The notes under the pieces were generated by a model, which was not told the DNA's origin, ran no database searches, and saw only the letters and a list, made by a program, of their open reading frames with translations. The translations under genes were made by a program, and so were the position numbers. A stretch of DNA of 64,000 nucleotides. Origin: CAYTBN01 sp964436045 (GTDB lineage Bacteria > Myxococcota_A > UBA796 > UBA9615 > CAYRNR01). Location of the stretch: positions 1-64,000 of the forward strand of contig CAYTBN010000005.1 in NCBI GenBank assembly GCA_964436045.1. The letters are read 5' to 3'. Shown piece after piece: positions 34,231-42,775 of the stretch (position 1 is the first letter of the stretch; each line of letters opens with the position of its first letter).

Positions 34231-34935
34231 GTGTTGGGTTTCGAGCTATCGGTCGTGATGTTCGGCTTCAACGAGGAGGAGAACGTCGCTCCAGTCATGG
34301 AGGAGGCGCTGGACTACCTGCGCCAGCGCGTGGACCGTTACCAGCTGATCTTCGTGGACGACGGCTCCACCGACCGCACGCGGGAGCGGGCCGAGGCGGT
34401 GGCCGCGAAGGACGACGGGGTCGTCGTCGTCGGGCACGACCGCAACCGGGGCATCGGCGCGGCCCTGCGCAGCGGATTTGCCGCCGCCACCCTGGAGTGG
34501 GTGACCCTGCTGCCCGCCGACGGCCAGGTGCCGCCGGAGCAGATCGACCGTTTTCTCGAGTCAGCCGCGGGAGTCGACCTGGTGATCTGCCACTATCCGG
34601 ACCGGTTCCGGGAGGCGGACTCGCTGGGCCGCAAGGTGCTGAGCCGTGGACTGCGCGGGTTGACCTTCGTGGCCACCGGGGTATCCAATCGGCTCGATGG
34701 CGCCTACCTGATCCGCCGGGCCTACCTGGCCGACATGCCGCTGACGTCGGACACCTTCTTCCTCAACCTCGAGCTGCCGATTCGCGCGATCCGCGCGGGC
34801 GCCCGGGTGGCGGAGACGACCCTCCATGTCCGGCCGCGGCGGGCGGGTAGCTCCAAGGTTCTCTCCTGGCAGCGCATCGCGCGCGTCTCCCGGGAGATGG
34901 CCCGGCTGGGTGTGGAGATCCGCCTGCGCCGCTGA
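34231..34935 (+). CDS. Family 2 glycosyltransferase, dolichol-phosphate-mannose-synthase-like
   Basis: A 234-residue GT-A glycosyltransferase. It starts directly in the first beta strand (LSVVMFGFNEEENV), followed by FVDDGSTDRTRE, a PADGQVPPEQID segment at the metal-binding DxD position and SNRLDGAYLIRR. There is no C-terminal membrane domain, so it resembles polyprenyl-phosphate sugar synthases of the short type. I chose the GTG at 34231 because GGGGAGAGGA precedes it; the next ATG would delete the nucleotide-binding strand. It heads a plus-strand group with APS kinase and a WecG-type enzyme. Confidence 0.87.
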   Translation: MLGFELSVVMFGFNEEENVAPVMEEALDYLRQRVDRYQLIFVDDGSTDRTRERAEAVAAKDDGVVVVGHDRNRGIGAALRSGFAAATLEWVTLLPADGQVPPEQIDRFLESAAGVDLVICHYPDRFREADSLGRKVLSRGLRGLTFVATGVSNRLDGAYLIRRAYLADMPLTSDTFFLNLELPIRAIRAGARVAETTLHVRPRRAGSSKVLSWQRIARVSREMARLGVEIRLRR

Positions 34936-35024
34936 TCCAGCACAGGCATGGACAGGCCCCGTTCCAGACGCTAGAACACCCTACCCAACGCACAAGCGTA
35001 CCCACGCACGGAGAGTCGGCGTCC

Positions 35025-35648
35025 ATGCAGCCCAAGAGCACCAACATCACTCGACATCAGCTCACGGTCACCCGGGAACAGCGCGAAGCCAGGATGGGGC
35101 AGAGGGGGATCACCGTCTGGTTCACCGGCCTCAGCGCCTCCGGCAAGTCGACCGTGGCCAACCTGGTGGATGTCAGGCTGGCCGAGATCGGCGTGCACAG
35201 CTACGTGCTCGACGGCGACAACATCCGGTTTGCCCTCAACAAGGACCTGGGCTTCAGCCCCGAGGACCGGACCGAGAACATCCGCCGGATCGGCGAGGTG
35301 GGCCGGCTGTTCACCCAGGCCGGGATCGTCAACCTCACCGCGTTCATCTCTCCCTATCGCCAGGACCGGGACATGAACCGCGCGGTGCAGGGCGACGGGG
35401 ACTTCGTCGAGGTCTACGTCAACAGCCCGCTGGAGGTCTGTGAGCGGCGCGATCCCAAGGGGCTGTACGCCCGGGCGCGGGCCGGGGAGATCAAGGACTT
35501 CACCGGCGTGTCCGACAGCGCGCCCTACGAGGCTCCCGAGACGGCCGAACTGGAGCTTCGAACCGACCTCGAGGATCCGGCCGAGAGCGCCGATCGGGTG
35601 ATCGCCTACCTGAAGGAGCACGGCTACCTCGACGGGGTGGATGTCTGA
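35025..35648 (+). CDS. cysC: Adenylylsulfate (APS) kinase
   Basis: A 207-residue cytosolic kinase that phosphorylates adenylylsulfate to PAPS using ATP. The P-loop is GLSASGKST at residues 35-43. Other family landmarks are DGDNIR, the ENIRRIGEVGRLF helix, FISPYRQDRD with the conserved Ser, and GLYARARAGEIKDFTG. The length is normal. No cysD or cysN ATP sulfurylase lies nearby. It sits between glycosyltransferases, so PAPS may be used to sulfate a glycan. It overlaps the next gene by eight bases. Confidence 0.95.
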   Translation: MQPKSTNITRHQLTVTREQREARMGQRGITVWFTGLSASGKSTVANLVDVRLAEIGVHSYVLDGDNIRFALNKDLGFSPEDRTENIRRIGEVGRLFTQAGIVNLTAFISPYRQDRDMNRAVQGDGDFVEVYVNSPLEVCERRDPKGLYARARAGEIKDFTGVSDSAPYEAPETAELELRTDLEDPAESADRVIAYLKEHGYLDGVDV

Positions 35649-36396
35649 GCGGATCCGCCTGTTCGGCTGCGACTTCGACGCAGTCGACCTGAGCCGCGCC
35701 GTCGAGCGCGTCGAGGTCTACGTCCGCGACGGGGGATTCCACCAGGGCTGCGGTGTCAACGTCGACCAGCTGGTCAAGATGGACCGCGATCCCGCTTTCC
35801 GGGCCCTGGTCGCCCGCTGCCAGCTGGTCACCGCCGACGGGATGCCCGTGGTCTGGGCTTCCCGGCTGCTCGGCCGCCCCCTGCCCGCCCGCGTCCCCGC
35901 CATCGACCTGGCCGACGAGCTGCTGGCCGTGGCCGCCCACCGCGGCTGGGGTGTCTATCTGCTCGGCGCACGCGCCGACGTGCTCGAGCGGGCCATCCAG
36001 CGCTTCCGTCGGCGGGATCCGGACCTGCGCATCGTCGGTTCCCACCACGGCTACTTCGACGACGACGACGAGGCGGTCATCGCCGGAGCGATCCGCGACG
36101 CGGCGCCCCAGCTGCTGTTCATCGGCATCTCGTCGCCAAAGAAGGAGCGGTTCGTCGAGCGGCAGCGCGGGTTGCTGGCGGACGTTCCCTTCGTCCTCGG
36201 CGTCGGCGGTGCCTTCGACATCGCCGCCGGCTCCACCCGCCGCGCTCCCCCGTGGCTGGCACGCGCCGGGCTCGAGTGGACCGTACGCCTGGCACAAGAG
36301 CCGCGACGGCTGTCCCGCCGTTACCTGATCGACGACCTGGCCTTCGCCCGCCTGCTCGGCCGCGAGTGGATCGGCCGGCTCCCGGCCCGGGGTTAG
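35641..36396 (+). CDS. WecG/TagA/CpsF family glycosyltransferase
   Basis: A 251-residue GT26-family enzyme that transfers UDP-activated amino sugars or related residues to undecaprenyl-linked intermediates. Signatures are GVNVDQLVKMDRD, TADGMPVVWASRLLG, GWGVYLLGARADVLERA, FIGISSPKKERFVE and FVLGVGGAFDIAAG. The ATG at 35641 lies inside the 3-prime end of cysC, so the two are coupled. With cysC and the upstream GT2 gene it suggests synthesis of a lipid-linked, possibly sulfated, surface glycan. Confidence 0.92.
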   Translation: MSERIRLFGCDFDAVDLSRAVERVEVYVRDGGFHQGCGVNVDQLVKMDRDPAFRALVARCQLVTADGMPVVWASRLLGRPLPARVPAIDLADELLAVAAHRGWGVYLLGARADVLERAIQRFRRRDPDLRIVGSHHGYFDDDDEAVIAGAIRDAAPQLLFIGISSPKKERFVERQRGLLADVPFVLGVGGAFDIAAGSTRRAPPWLARAGLEWTVRLAQEPRRLSRRYLIDDLAFARLLGREWIGRLPARG

Positions 36397-36438
36397 GCTG
36401 GTACCATCTGGTAGTCTGATCTGCGGAGTGCGCTCAAG

Positions 36439-38136
36439 GTGGCGCGCGCGGAGCCCGGGGGGGCTGGGGGGCGAAGGTTGCGACCCGAGATCCGCTCAGT
36501 TCTGAACGCGCATGAGATGGCCGGGGAGCGGCTCGTCAACCACATCAGGCTGGGAATGTCCGTCGCCTACCTGGCGTCCATGGCGGTGGTCTGGCCGATC
36601 AACACGTTGCTCGCGAACGTCTGCTTCACCTCGACGATGGTCATCTGGTTGCTGTTCTCGGTGACCTACCACATGATCCTGCGCGCGTATCGAGGCCGGT
36701 ATCTGCCTGCGTTGAAGTACGTGACGATCGCGGCTGACACTGCGTTGGTTGCGTCGATGGCGATCGGCACCCACTTCAACCATTCGGGCCTCCTCGAGTT
36801 CGTACGGCACGGCCCCATCTTTTTCGTGCTCTTCAACGCGCTCGCCGGCCTGAGATACAGGTTGCGGGCCTGCGTGTTCGCGGCGGCTCTTTCGACCGGC
36901 TTCCAGGCTCTCATCTTGGGAGTGGCCGTTTTTGGCGGACATGCGGAGGTGCATGCCGAATCGGTGGTGGGGAAGAACGCGGTGAATCTGGGTGATGAGG
37001 CGCTCATCCTGACGCTCATCGCGGCCACCGCCCTGGTGGCGGGGACAGCCGCCCACAGCTACAGGAAGATCGTCGTTCGGGTGGGAGCGCTGGGGACCTA
37101 CGACCTGGTGGAGCGGATCGGCCGCGGCGGGGCCGGGGAGGTGTGGCGGGCGCGCCACCGGATGCTGAAACGTCCGGCGGCGATCAAGTTGGTGAACCCC
37201 GAGGTACTTGCCGAGGCCGCGGCCGGGCGAACCGCAGACGCGATCGATCGCTTCGAGAGGGAGGCGCAGGTCACAGCGGAGCTCCGCTCCGTCCACACCG
37301 TCGAACTCTACGATTACGGGATGGTCGAGGGGGGGGACTACTACTACTACGTGATGGAGTTACTCGAAGGGCTGGACCTGCGGAACCTGGTGCTTCGTCA
37401 CGGGCCGCTACCCCCCGCCCGCGTCGTCTATCTGTTGCGCCAAGCTTGTCGCTCGCTTGCGGAAGCCCATCGGCACGGCCTGGTACATCGGGATATCAAA
37501 CCCGCCAACCTGTTCGTTTGTCGCATGGGATTGGATGAGGACTTCGTCAAGGTCCTGGACTTCGGTATCGTCAAGCCCGTCCGCTCCTTCGACATCCCGG
37601 ATGTGTCGGGGGAGATCTCGGTCGCTGCGGCCGATGGGCCGGTTCATGGAACCCTCTGTTGCACACCCGCATACATGGCGCCGGAGATGGCTTCGGATCC
37701 CGATCGGGTCGGGCCCGCGACGGACATCTACCAGCTCGGTTGTGTCGCGTACTGGTTGCTGACCGGCGAACCGGTCTTCCCCGGCGATTCCCCGCTGGGG
37801 TTGATCCACGCCCATATGTACGAACAACCGCCGTCCGTGCATGGCCGCGCCGCCCAATCGATTCCCGATGAACTCGCAGCCCTCGTTGCGGAGTGCCTCC
37901 ACAAGGAACCCACGGAACGACCAGAGCGGGCCGAACAGCTCGCCGCACGACTCGACGCCGTTCCCCAGGGTGCACCATGGGGACCAGAGCAGGCGCGGCG
38001 ATGGTGGATCGAGTTTGGCCCACGGAGCTTCGAAGTGAGTCCTGACCCGCGCTCGCGGGATTCGGACCAGCCGACCTTGGCCGATCGATCGATCACGCTG
38101 AATCCCCCAACGGGGACCAGGCGTCCGCCCAGGTGA
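36439..38136 (+). CDS. Membrane Ser/Thr protein kinase with N-terminal multi-helix sensor
   Basis: A 565-residue protein. About six hydrophobic helices occupy residues 40-205 without a large loop, an arrangement seen in membrane sensor domains of myxobacterial signalling proteins. The kinase domain starts near residue 215: ERIGRGGAGEVW, AAIKLV, catalytic LVHRDIKPANLFV and VLDFGIV, all intact. The C-terminal 80 residues are Arg/Pro-rich. The GTG at 36439 has GGAG about ten bases upstream; an ATG 26 codons later is the alternative. It follows the glycan group by 42 bases and converges on the histidine kinase. Confidence 0.87.
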   Translation: MARAEPGGAGGRRLRPEIRSVLNAHEMAGERLVNHIRLGMSVAYLASMAVVWPINTLLANVCFTSTMVIWLLFSVTYHMILRAYRGRYLPALKYVTIAADTALVASMAIGTHFNHSGLLEFVRHGPIFFVLFNALAGLRYRLRACVFAAALSTGFQALILGVAVFGGHAEVHAESVVGKNAVNLGDEALILTLIAATALVAGTAAHSYRKIVVRVGALGTYDLVERIGRGGAGEVWRARHRMLKRPAAIKLVNPEVLAEAAAGRTADAIDRFEREAQVTAELRSVHTVELYDYGMVEGGDYYYYVMELLEGLDLRNLVLRHGPLPPARVVYLLRQACRSLAEAHRHGLVHRDIKPANLFVCRMGLDEDFVKVLDFGIVKPVRSFDIPDVSGEISVAAADGPVHGTLCCTPAYMAPEMASDPDRVGPATDIYQLGCVAYWLLTGEPVFPGDSPLGLIHAHMYEQPPSVHGRAAQSIPDELAALVAECLHKEPTERPERAEQLAARLDAVPQGAPWGPEQARRWWIEFGPRSFEVSPDPRSRDSDQPTLADRSITLNPPTGTRRPPR

Positions 38137-38156
38137 GGTTCCACGGTGCGTAGCGC

Positions 38157-38176
38157 CTCGGGTGAGCGCGCCCGAG
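38157..38176 (+). terminator. Weak GC-rich hairpin after the membrane kinase
   Basis: Six-base arms CTCGGG and CCCGAG with an eight-base loop, followed by AATTGATGTTGG, lie 20 bases after the kinase stop in the 88-base gap between convergent genes. The stem is short and there is no true U-run. Confidence 0.3.
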
Positions 38177-38224
38177 AATTGATGTTGGATTGCGCCGCCA
38201 CCGGGAACCCGGCTGGTTCGTCGG

Positions 38225-39589
38225 TCAGTCCACCCCGGCGTCCGGAAATGTCGTGGTTCCGACCGTCGGTATCTCAACTACGAATCGCGCACCACCCAGG
38301 GCCTCGCTACGCTCGATGCGTATTCGTCCACCGTGTGCCACCACGATCCTCTGAACGATGGACAGGCCGGCGCCGATGCCGCCCATCCCCTCGTGGCGGC
38401 TCAGGCGGCAGAACATCTCGAACACCCGCTGACGGTCTTGTGGTGCGATACCGTCACCGCTGTCCTCCACCGCCACGCCCGCTATCCCGTTGGAGGGCTC
38501 CGTACCCACGATCCGGATCCTGGGCGTCTGTTCGCCACCGTACTTGATGCCGTTCTCCACCAGGTTTTGGAACACCTGCTTGAGCAGGCTGGCGTTGCCA
38601 CAGACCACGGGCAGGGGGCGGACTATCTCGACGTGCCCACCCGCCAGAGTGATGCTGGAGTCCAAATCCTTGCAGGCTGCGTGGACCACGTCGGCCAATG
38701 CCACTGGACGGAGATCGCCCAGTTCTGCGGAGACCCGAGAGAGTTCGTACAGCTCGCGGATCATCGCGGCCATCCGCTCCGTGGCTCCGGAAAGCTCGAC
38801 GATACGTCGCCTACCGCGGTCGGTCAGGTCCGTCTCGGTAGCCAGTAGCAGCTCCATGTTGCCCATTGCCGTCTGCAAGGGAGACCGCAGGTCGTGGCTA
38901 ATGGCGGCATTAAATTGTTCGAGAGCCGCGTTCGCCGCAGCCAACTCAGCGTTCGCATTCGCCAGTTCGTGGGCGCGCTCGGCCAGGGCGGTGTTGGTCT
39001 GCCGCAACTCCTGACCGGCCCCAGCGAGATCGGTGTTGGCCTCGGCCAGCTGCTGGGTCTGACGTGTCACGGCGTCTTCCAGCTGTCGCTGGCTGGTCAG
39101 GATATCGAGCGACGCCTGGCCGGCCAGGAACGCGATGCCGAAAGTAACCACCAGAAACGCCCCCACCTGTTCCACGACGAAGTGGGGATCGGTCACCGCC
39201 TCGATCGGAAGCAGAGGACCGTAGGGGATCAACTCGTACTGACGGCAAGCGATCAGCCCGAGGAAAACCACAGATTCCACGACCGCGATACCCCAGACAT
39301 GCCGTTTTCCGGCGTAGATTGGAGCCATCACGAGCGTGAATGCCAGGATGCCCAGCGCCACCTCGAACTCGCCGGCGATGTAGAAAAAAAACAGGGCCAC
39401 AACCGAGTCGACGTAGAGCAACCCCACCACGACCGGGACCGTGGCGTGCCGGATGCGGAACAGGTACCAGCCCAGCGCGGTGATGGCGCCCATGATCACC
39501 GTGAACAGGACCGACTGCATGACGATCAGCGGGCTGGCGTAGCCCAGGAAATTGGCGCTCAGGGCTATCCCGCCGCCGATCAGGAACAA
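38225..39589 (-). CDS. Membrane histidine kinase
   Basis: A 454-residue sensor kinase, if it starts at the TTG at 39589. Six hydrophobic helices (residues 1-175) are followed by a coiled coil (RQTQQLAEANTDL and following). The HisKA box is FNAAISHDLRSPLQTAMG, and the ATPase has QNLVENGIKYG, VEDSGDGI and GIGAGLSIV. All catalytic boxes look intact. The start is doubtful: the same frame is open upstream to the TGA of the UbiA-like gene at 39685. That stretch contains no ATG or GTG but encodes a coding-like segment (LLAERASLEKERTRSFLIAQ) that would complete the first helix. Translation may begin at a rare codon or by readthrough. Confidence 0.82.
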   Translation of the reverse strand: MFLIGGGIALSANFLGYASPLIVMQSVLFTVIMGAITALGWYLFRIRHATVPVVVGLLYVDSVVALFFFYIAGEFEVALGILAFTLVMAPIYAGKRHVWGIAVVESVVFLGLIACRQYELIPYGPLLPIEAVTDPHFVVEQVGAFLVVTFGIAFLAGQASLDILTSQRQLEDAVTRQTQQLAEANTDLAGAGQELRQTNTALAERAHELANANAELAAANAALEQFNAAISHDLRSPLQTAMGNMELLLATETDLTDRGRRRIVELSGATERMAAMIRELYELSRVSAELGDLRPVALADVVHAACKDLDSSITLAGGHVEIVRPLPVVCGNASLLKQVFQNLVENGIKYGGEQTPRIRIVGTEPSNGIAGVAVEDSGDGIAPQDRQRVFEMFCRLSRHEGMGGIGAGLSIVQRIVVAHGGRIRIERSEALGGARFVVEIPTVGTTTFPDAGVD

Positions 39590-39682
39590 GGTCGTCTGGG
39601 CAATCAGGAAGCTGCGGGTCCGTTCCTTCTCCAGCGATGCGCGTTCGGCGAGGAGCGGTCCCGGGGCTTGAAGGAGGACGCG

Positions 39683-40492
39683 TCAGGTGAGGGCATCGAA
39701 AGCCTTGTGTCCGAGGACCAGGACCATCGGCACATAGCTGCAGCCGTCGACAACGATCCCGTAGTAGGTACGGGGAGTGTCGACGCGGATGAACAGCACG
39801 TAGAGCACGGCCGCAGCGATCGTGAGCACGATCTCCGGATTGGCCCGTGTCAGTTCGGTTGCCCAGCCCCAGCTCATGAGGGCCAATACCACGAGGTTCA
39901 TCGCGATTACAGCCAGCTTGGCCCGTCGAACGCCCACGGCCACCGGCAGTGTGGTCATGCGGTTTGCCCTGTCCGAGGCGATGTCCCTCACATCGAACAT
40001 ATGGGCGTTGGTGACCACGAGTACGTATACGAACAGAGCGAAGGCCCAGACCCCACCGTCGAGAGCGCGCCCACTCCAGGTCAGGGGGAGTCCCACGGCA
40101 CCCAATGTGATCGCCGCGGAGACGCCCCAGGCTTTGAGATGGGGTACGTCCTTGAGGCGAAGCCGGACAGCCCGGCCGTCACGAGTCCATGGGAAGAGCG
40201 GCAGCCCGTAGAGCAGTCCGACAACCGTGTAGCTGGCGAAAACGACCTTGGCTGACAACGGCGCCGACCCGGCTAGCAAGCCCGTGGCGATGGCAGCCGT
40301 GACCAGCAGCACCAGCGTCCCCGGTCGGCTGAAGAATGCCTGAGCCTTCTCCTCGGGAATGCGCTGGACCTGCGTGTCGATGACGTGATCCAGGTTGTAG
40401 ATGAACAGGGTCGAAACGAACACGAGCAGAGGGGCTCGGGGTTCGATGGGGAGACCCAATGCGTGCTGGGTGAAGAGGGCAAGCGCGGCCAT
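39683..40492 (-). CDS. UbiA-superfamily prenyltransferase-like membrane protein, N-terminus interrupted
   Basis: A 269-residue multi-helix membrane protein from the first available ATG. The two Asp-rich motifs of UbiA enzymes are present: IYNLDHVIDTQ at residues 31-41 and DVRDIASDRANRMTTLPV near residue 170. The substrate is unknown. The ATG lacks a ribosome site. Four codons upstream in the same frame is a TAG, and beyond it the frame continues as a helix-like segment (40505-40627) that would supply the first transmembrane helix. The gene therefore seems to carry a nonsense codon or a recoding site. It shares its frame with the histidine kinase downstream. Confidence 0.7.
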   Translation of the reverse strand: MAALALFTQHALGLPIEPRAPLLVFVSTLFIYNLDHVIDTQVQRIPEEKAQAFFSRPGTLVLLVTAAIATGLLAGSAPLSAKVVFASYTVVGLLYGLPLFPWTRDGRAVRLRLKDVPHLKAWGVSAAITLGAVGLPLTWSGRALDGGVWAFALFVYVLVVTNAHMFDVRDIASDRANRMTTLPVAVGVRRAKLAVIAMNLVVLALMSWGWATELTRANPEIVLTIAAAVLYVLFIRVDTPRTYYGIVVDGCSYVPMVLVLGHKAFDALT

Positions 40493-40504
40493 GGAACCGG
40501 CGGA

Positions 40505-40627
40505 CTAGACGCTTGTGTAGACGAACACCTCGAGGAAGCGATCGTAGAGCCAGTCGAGGGTGGATCCGGGCGGCGCCTGGCCGACGTGGCTCACCGGATG
40601 GACTGTCGCCGGTCTGGTTCCGCTCAC
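40505..40627 (-). other. In-frame N-terminal segment of the UbiA-like gene ending in TAG
   Basis: Forty codons from a GTG at 40627 (preceded by GGGGGG) to a TAG at 40507-40505. The end reads LDWLYDRFLEVFVYTSV. After the TAG comes Ser-Ala-Gly-Ser and then MAALALFTQHALG of the annotated protein, in the same frame. Joined, they form one continuous hydrophobic helix. It is most simply the broken 5-prime end of the UbiA-like gene. A separate 40-residue peptide is possible but less likely. Confidence 0.5.
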
Positions 40628-40728
40628 ATTCCCCCCGCGGTCGGCCCCCGATGGCCGCCGTCTGGGTCCGCCGAGTATATCCCAGCGTCACCGCTGGCGA
40701 CCGAACGGGTGTTCGGGTGGGGTAGGGC

Positions 40729-41106
40729 TCAGGTTTTTTCGATCACGACGGCCGTGCCATAGGCCAGCAGTTCCGCGGCGCCGGCCATGATCGAGCTGGT
40801 CGAGAATCGAACTCCGATCACCGCGTTGCCCCCCTTGTCGCGGGCTTCCTGGGCCATCCGATCCAGGGCCTGCTCCCGCGACTCGGCGATCATCTTGGTG
40901 TAGTTCTCGACCTCGCCGCCGACCAGGTTCTTGAGGCCGGCCATGATGTCGTGGCCCACGTGGCGGGTTCGCACCGTGTTGCCGCGCACCAGCCCGATGC
41001 TGCGGACCATCCGGTACCCAGGGACCTCGTGGTTGGTCACCAGCAGCACGCCGCCGCTCTCGGTGAGGGTGATCCCGCCGGTGGGAACAGGGAGTTCGCT
41101 GTTCAT
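40729..41106 (-). CDS. UPF0145 (YbjQ) family protein
   Basis: A 125-residue cytosolic protein of the UPF0145/YbjQ family. Family landmarks are LLVTNHEVPGYRMV, a G-N-T-V-R segment, and MAQEARDKGGNAVIGVRF followed by a Gly/Thr-rich strand. The biochemical role of the family is unsettled; some members are annotated as heavy-metal-binding. The ATG overlaps the anti-sigma gene's stop at TGATG, placing it third in the sigma/anti-sigma operon. Its stop lies next to an A-run on the transcript strand. Confidence 0.85.
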   Translation of the reverse strand: MNSELPVPTGGITLTESGGVLLVTNHEVPGYRMVRSIGLVRGNTVRTRHVGHDIMAGLKNLVGGEVENYTKMIAESREQALDRMAQEARDKGGNAVIGVRFSTSSIMAGAAELLAYGTAVVIEKT

Positions 41107-41537
41107 CGGATGACCTGCGTGTACTTGTCCTTGCGGCCGGTGACGAGTCGCCAGCGGATTACGTTGACCAACAGGATCAGGGTACCCGCTCCGGCCGTGC
41201 CGATCCCCAGCCGCACCCAGGCCGGGACGTCCGGGTCCAGGCACAGCTGGACGAGGCCAAACCCGGCCAGGATCGACAGCCCGATGATGACCAGGCTCCA
41301 GCCGACGCGGGACTCGAGCCGATTGTAGACCCCGCCCCAGAACTGGTCCAGGGCCTGGTCGTACTTCAGCCGTTCCCGGATCAGGTCGGTGACCTCCTTG
41401 TGGACGACGAAGTCGGCGAGCTCGGCTCTACAGCCTGCGCAGCCGGTCAGGTGTGCCTCGAGCCGCTGCTCCTCGTCCTCGGCGAGAAGGCCATCGACCC
41501 TCTTCATCATCAACAGCCGAGTGTCATCACACGTCAT
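41103..41537 (-). CDS. Anti-sigma factor-like zinc-finger membrane protein
   Basis: A 144-residue protein. The cytosolic zf-HC2 finger has H29, C33 and C36 (EAHLTGCAGCRAEL). Two transmembrane helices follow, at about 78-97 and 106-128. There is almost no periplasmic domain, so the signal is probably sensed in or near the membrane. The start lies eleven bases inside the sigma factor gene with GGAG upstream, the usual arrangement for an ECF sigma factor and its inhibitor. Confidence 0.85.
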   Translation of the reverse strand: MTCDDTRLLMMKRVDGLLAEDEEQRLEAHLTGCAGCRAELADFVVHKEVTDLIRERLKYDQALDQFWGGVYNRLESRVGWSLVIIGLSILAGFGLVQLCLDPDVPAWVRLGIGTAGAGTLILLVNVIRWRLVTGRKDKYTQVIR

Positions 41538-42105
41538 CGACGGACTCCTCCGCGACCAGGATCTCGCGCAGCGCACGACGCGCGCGGTACAGGCGGCTCA
41601 TGACAGTTCCGATCGCCACGCCCAGGGCGTCCGCCATCTCCTCGTAGGAGAGATCCTGGTAGTGGCGCATGTAGATGATCTCCCGGTGGTCCACCGACAG
41701 GCGGTCGATGGCGCGCTGGACCCGGAGCTGGCGGTCGACGCTGATCGCCGATGCCTCCGGTGTCCGGTTCAACAGGGAGGTCGGCGACGCGGTCACATGG
41801 TCCACGTGCTCGGTGGGGAACGGGGTCCGCTTTCGCTTGGCGATGCGATCGAAACAGAGGTTGCGCAGGATGCGGTGGTACCACGGGTAGAAGGGCCGGG
41901 TCACGTCGTAGGAATGGAGGGCGCGATACGCGCGGGCGAAGGCCTCCTGGCTCGCCTCGCGGGCGTCCTCTGGATTGCCCAGGAAGCCCAGTGCCGCCAG
42001 GAAAGCCCGGCGCTGGTGGTGGATGACGATCTGCTCGAACCACACGATCCGTTCCCGGTGTGTGGCGGCGGTTGGTTCGACGGCTGCGATCATCGCGTTT
42101 CCCAT
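41527..42105 (-). CDS. ECF-family RNA polymerase sigma factor
   Basis: A 192-residue sigma-70-family factor of ECF type. The region 2 segment is NPEDAREASQEAFARAYRAL, then PFYPWYHRILRNLCFDRIAKRK. The region 4 helix-turn-helix is LSYEEMADALGVAIGTVMSRLYRAR. It should direct transcription of a specific regulon and be held inactive by the membrane protein encoded directly downstream. The ATG at 42105 lacks a strong ribosome site; an ATG four codons later is an alternative. Confidence 0.92.
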   Translation of the reverse strand: MGNAMIAAVEPTAATHRERIVWFEQIVIHHQRRAFLAALGFLGNPEDAREASQEAFARAYRALHSYDVTRPFYPWYHRILRNLCFDRIAKRKRTPFPTEHVDHVTASPTSLLNRTPEASAISVDRQLRVQRAIDRLSVDHREIIYMRHYQDLSYEEMADALGVAIGTVMSRLYRARRALREILVAEESVDDV

Positions 42106-42167
42106 GGCAGCCTGCGTTACGGGGCAGACGCGCGTCTATTCCCGGGAGCCGAAAAAAAGGACGGGGC

Positions 42168-42662
42168 TCAACCCTTGCGGATCATCTCCATCGCGACCTG
42201 GCGCGCCTCCTTGTCGCGAACACGCATCAGCCGCAGCTGCAGCATCTGTGTGGCCAGCTTGCGGCGGGGGGCAGACTGGGCGTCCCACTGCTCCGCCATC
42301 GGCGGAACCACCTGGGCGAACACCCCGTCGTCCTTGACCTCGGCCATGGCCATCAACGTCTCGAAGTCCTCGGGCACGCCGTACTGGTCCAGGTAGGCAG
42401 CGGTGGCCTCCGTCCGCTCGGCGCCGGTGGTGGCGTCGCGGATCGAGCGGGCCCGGCCGTCCCGTTCGGGGTCGGCGAAGACCGCCTCGAGCTTGGACTT
42501 CATCGCTTTGTCGAGGGCTGCCTTGTAGTAGCGGCTCGAGGTGCCCTGTCCGCCGCCGCTACCGCCCATCGGCTTGTGCTGTTCGGTGTGGCTGCTGCGG
42601 TCGCGCTTGCGGTCGATGTCACGCCACGAGGGGCGATCGTCCCGGTCGTCTCGCCGTCCCAT
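42168..42662 (-). CDS. Conserved hypothetical protein, charged N-terminus
   Basis: A 164-residue soluble protein. It begins with a very charged segment (MGRRDDRDDRPSWRDIDRKR), passes through a Gly-rich linker, and ends in a helical domain of about 115 residues (LDKAMKSKLEAVFADPERD, DFETLMAMAEVKDDG). I do not recognise a named family. GGAGG precedes the ATG. It stands divergently from the FHA-like membrane gene. Confidence 0.6.
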   Translation of the reverse strand: MGRRDDRDDRPSWRDIDRKRDRSSHTEQHKPMGGSGGGQGTSSRYYKAALDKAMKSKLEAVFADPERDGRARSIRDATTGAERTEATAAYLDQYGVPEDFETLMAMAEVKDDGVFAQVVPPMAEQWDAQSAPRRKLATQMLQLRLMRVRDKEARQVAMEMIRKG

Positions 42663-42775
42663 CTCGTCGGCCTCCAGGCCACCGAATGTAGCACGGGGTT
42701 GAAGAAAACGGCCTCGGCCCGCGTCTCACGAACCAGACACTCGTCAGCGCGAATCGATACGATGGGGAAGAGACG

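Noticed and set aside
38225..40627. Genome-wide reassignment of TAG or TGA
   Set aside because: Many complete genes in the window end at TAG or TGA at the expected family length, so any recoding would have to be local.
40179..40691. A 170-codon minus-strand frame over the 5-prime part of the UbiA-like gene
   Set aside because: The composition is Arg/Pro/Gly-rich with no family signature, while the alternative frame shows UbiA motifs.
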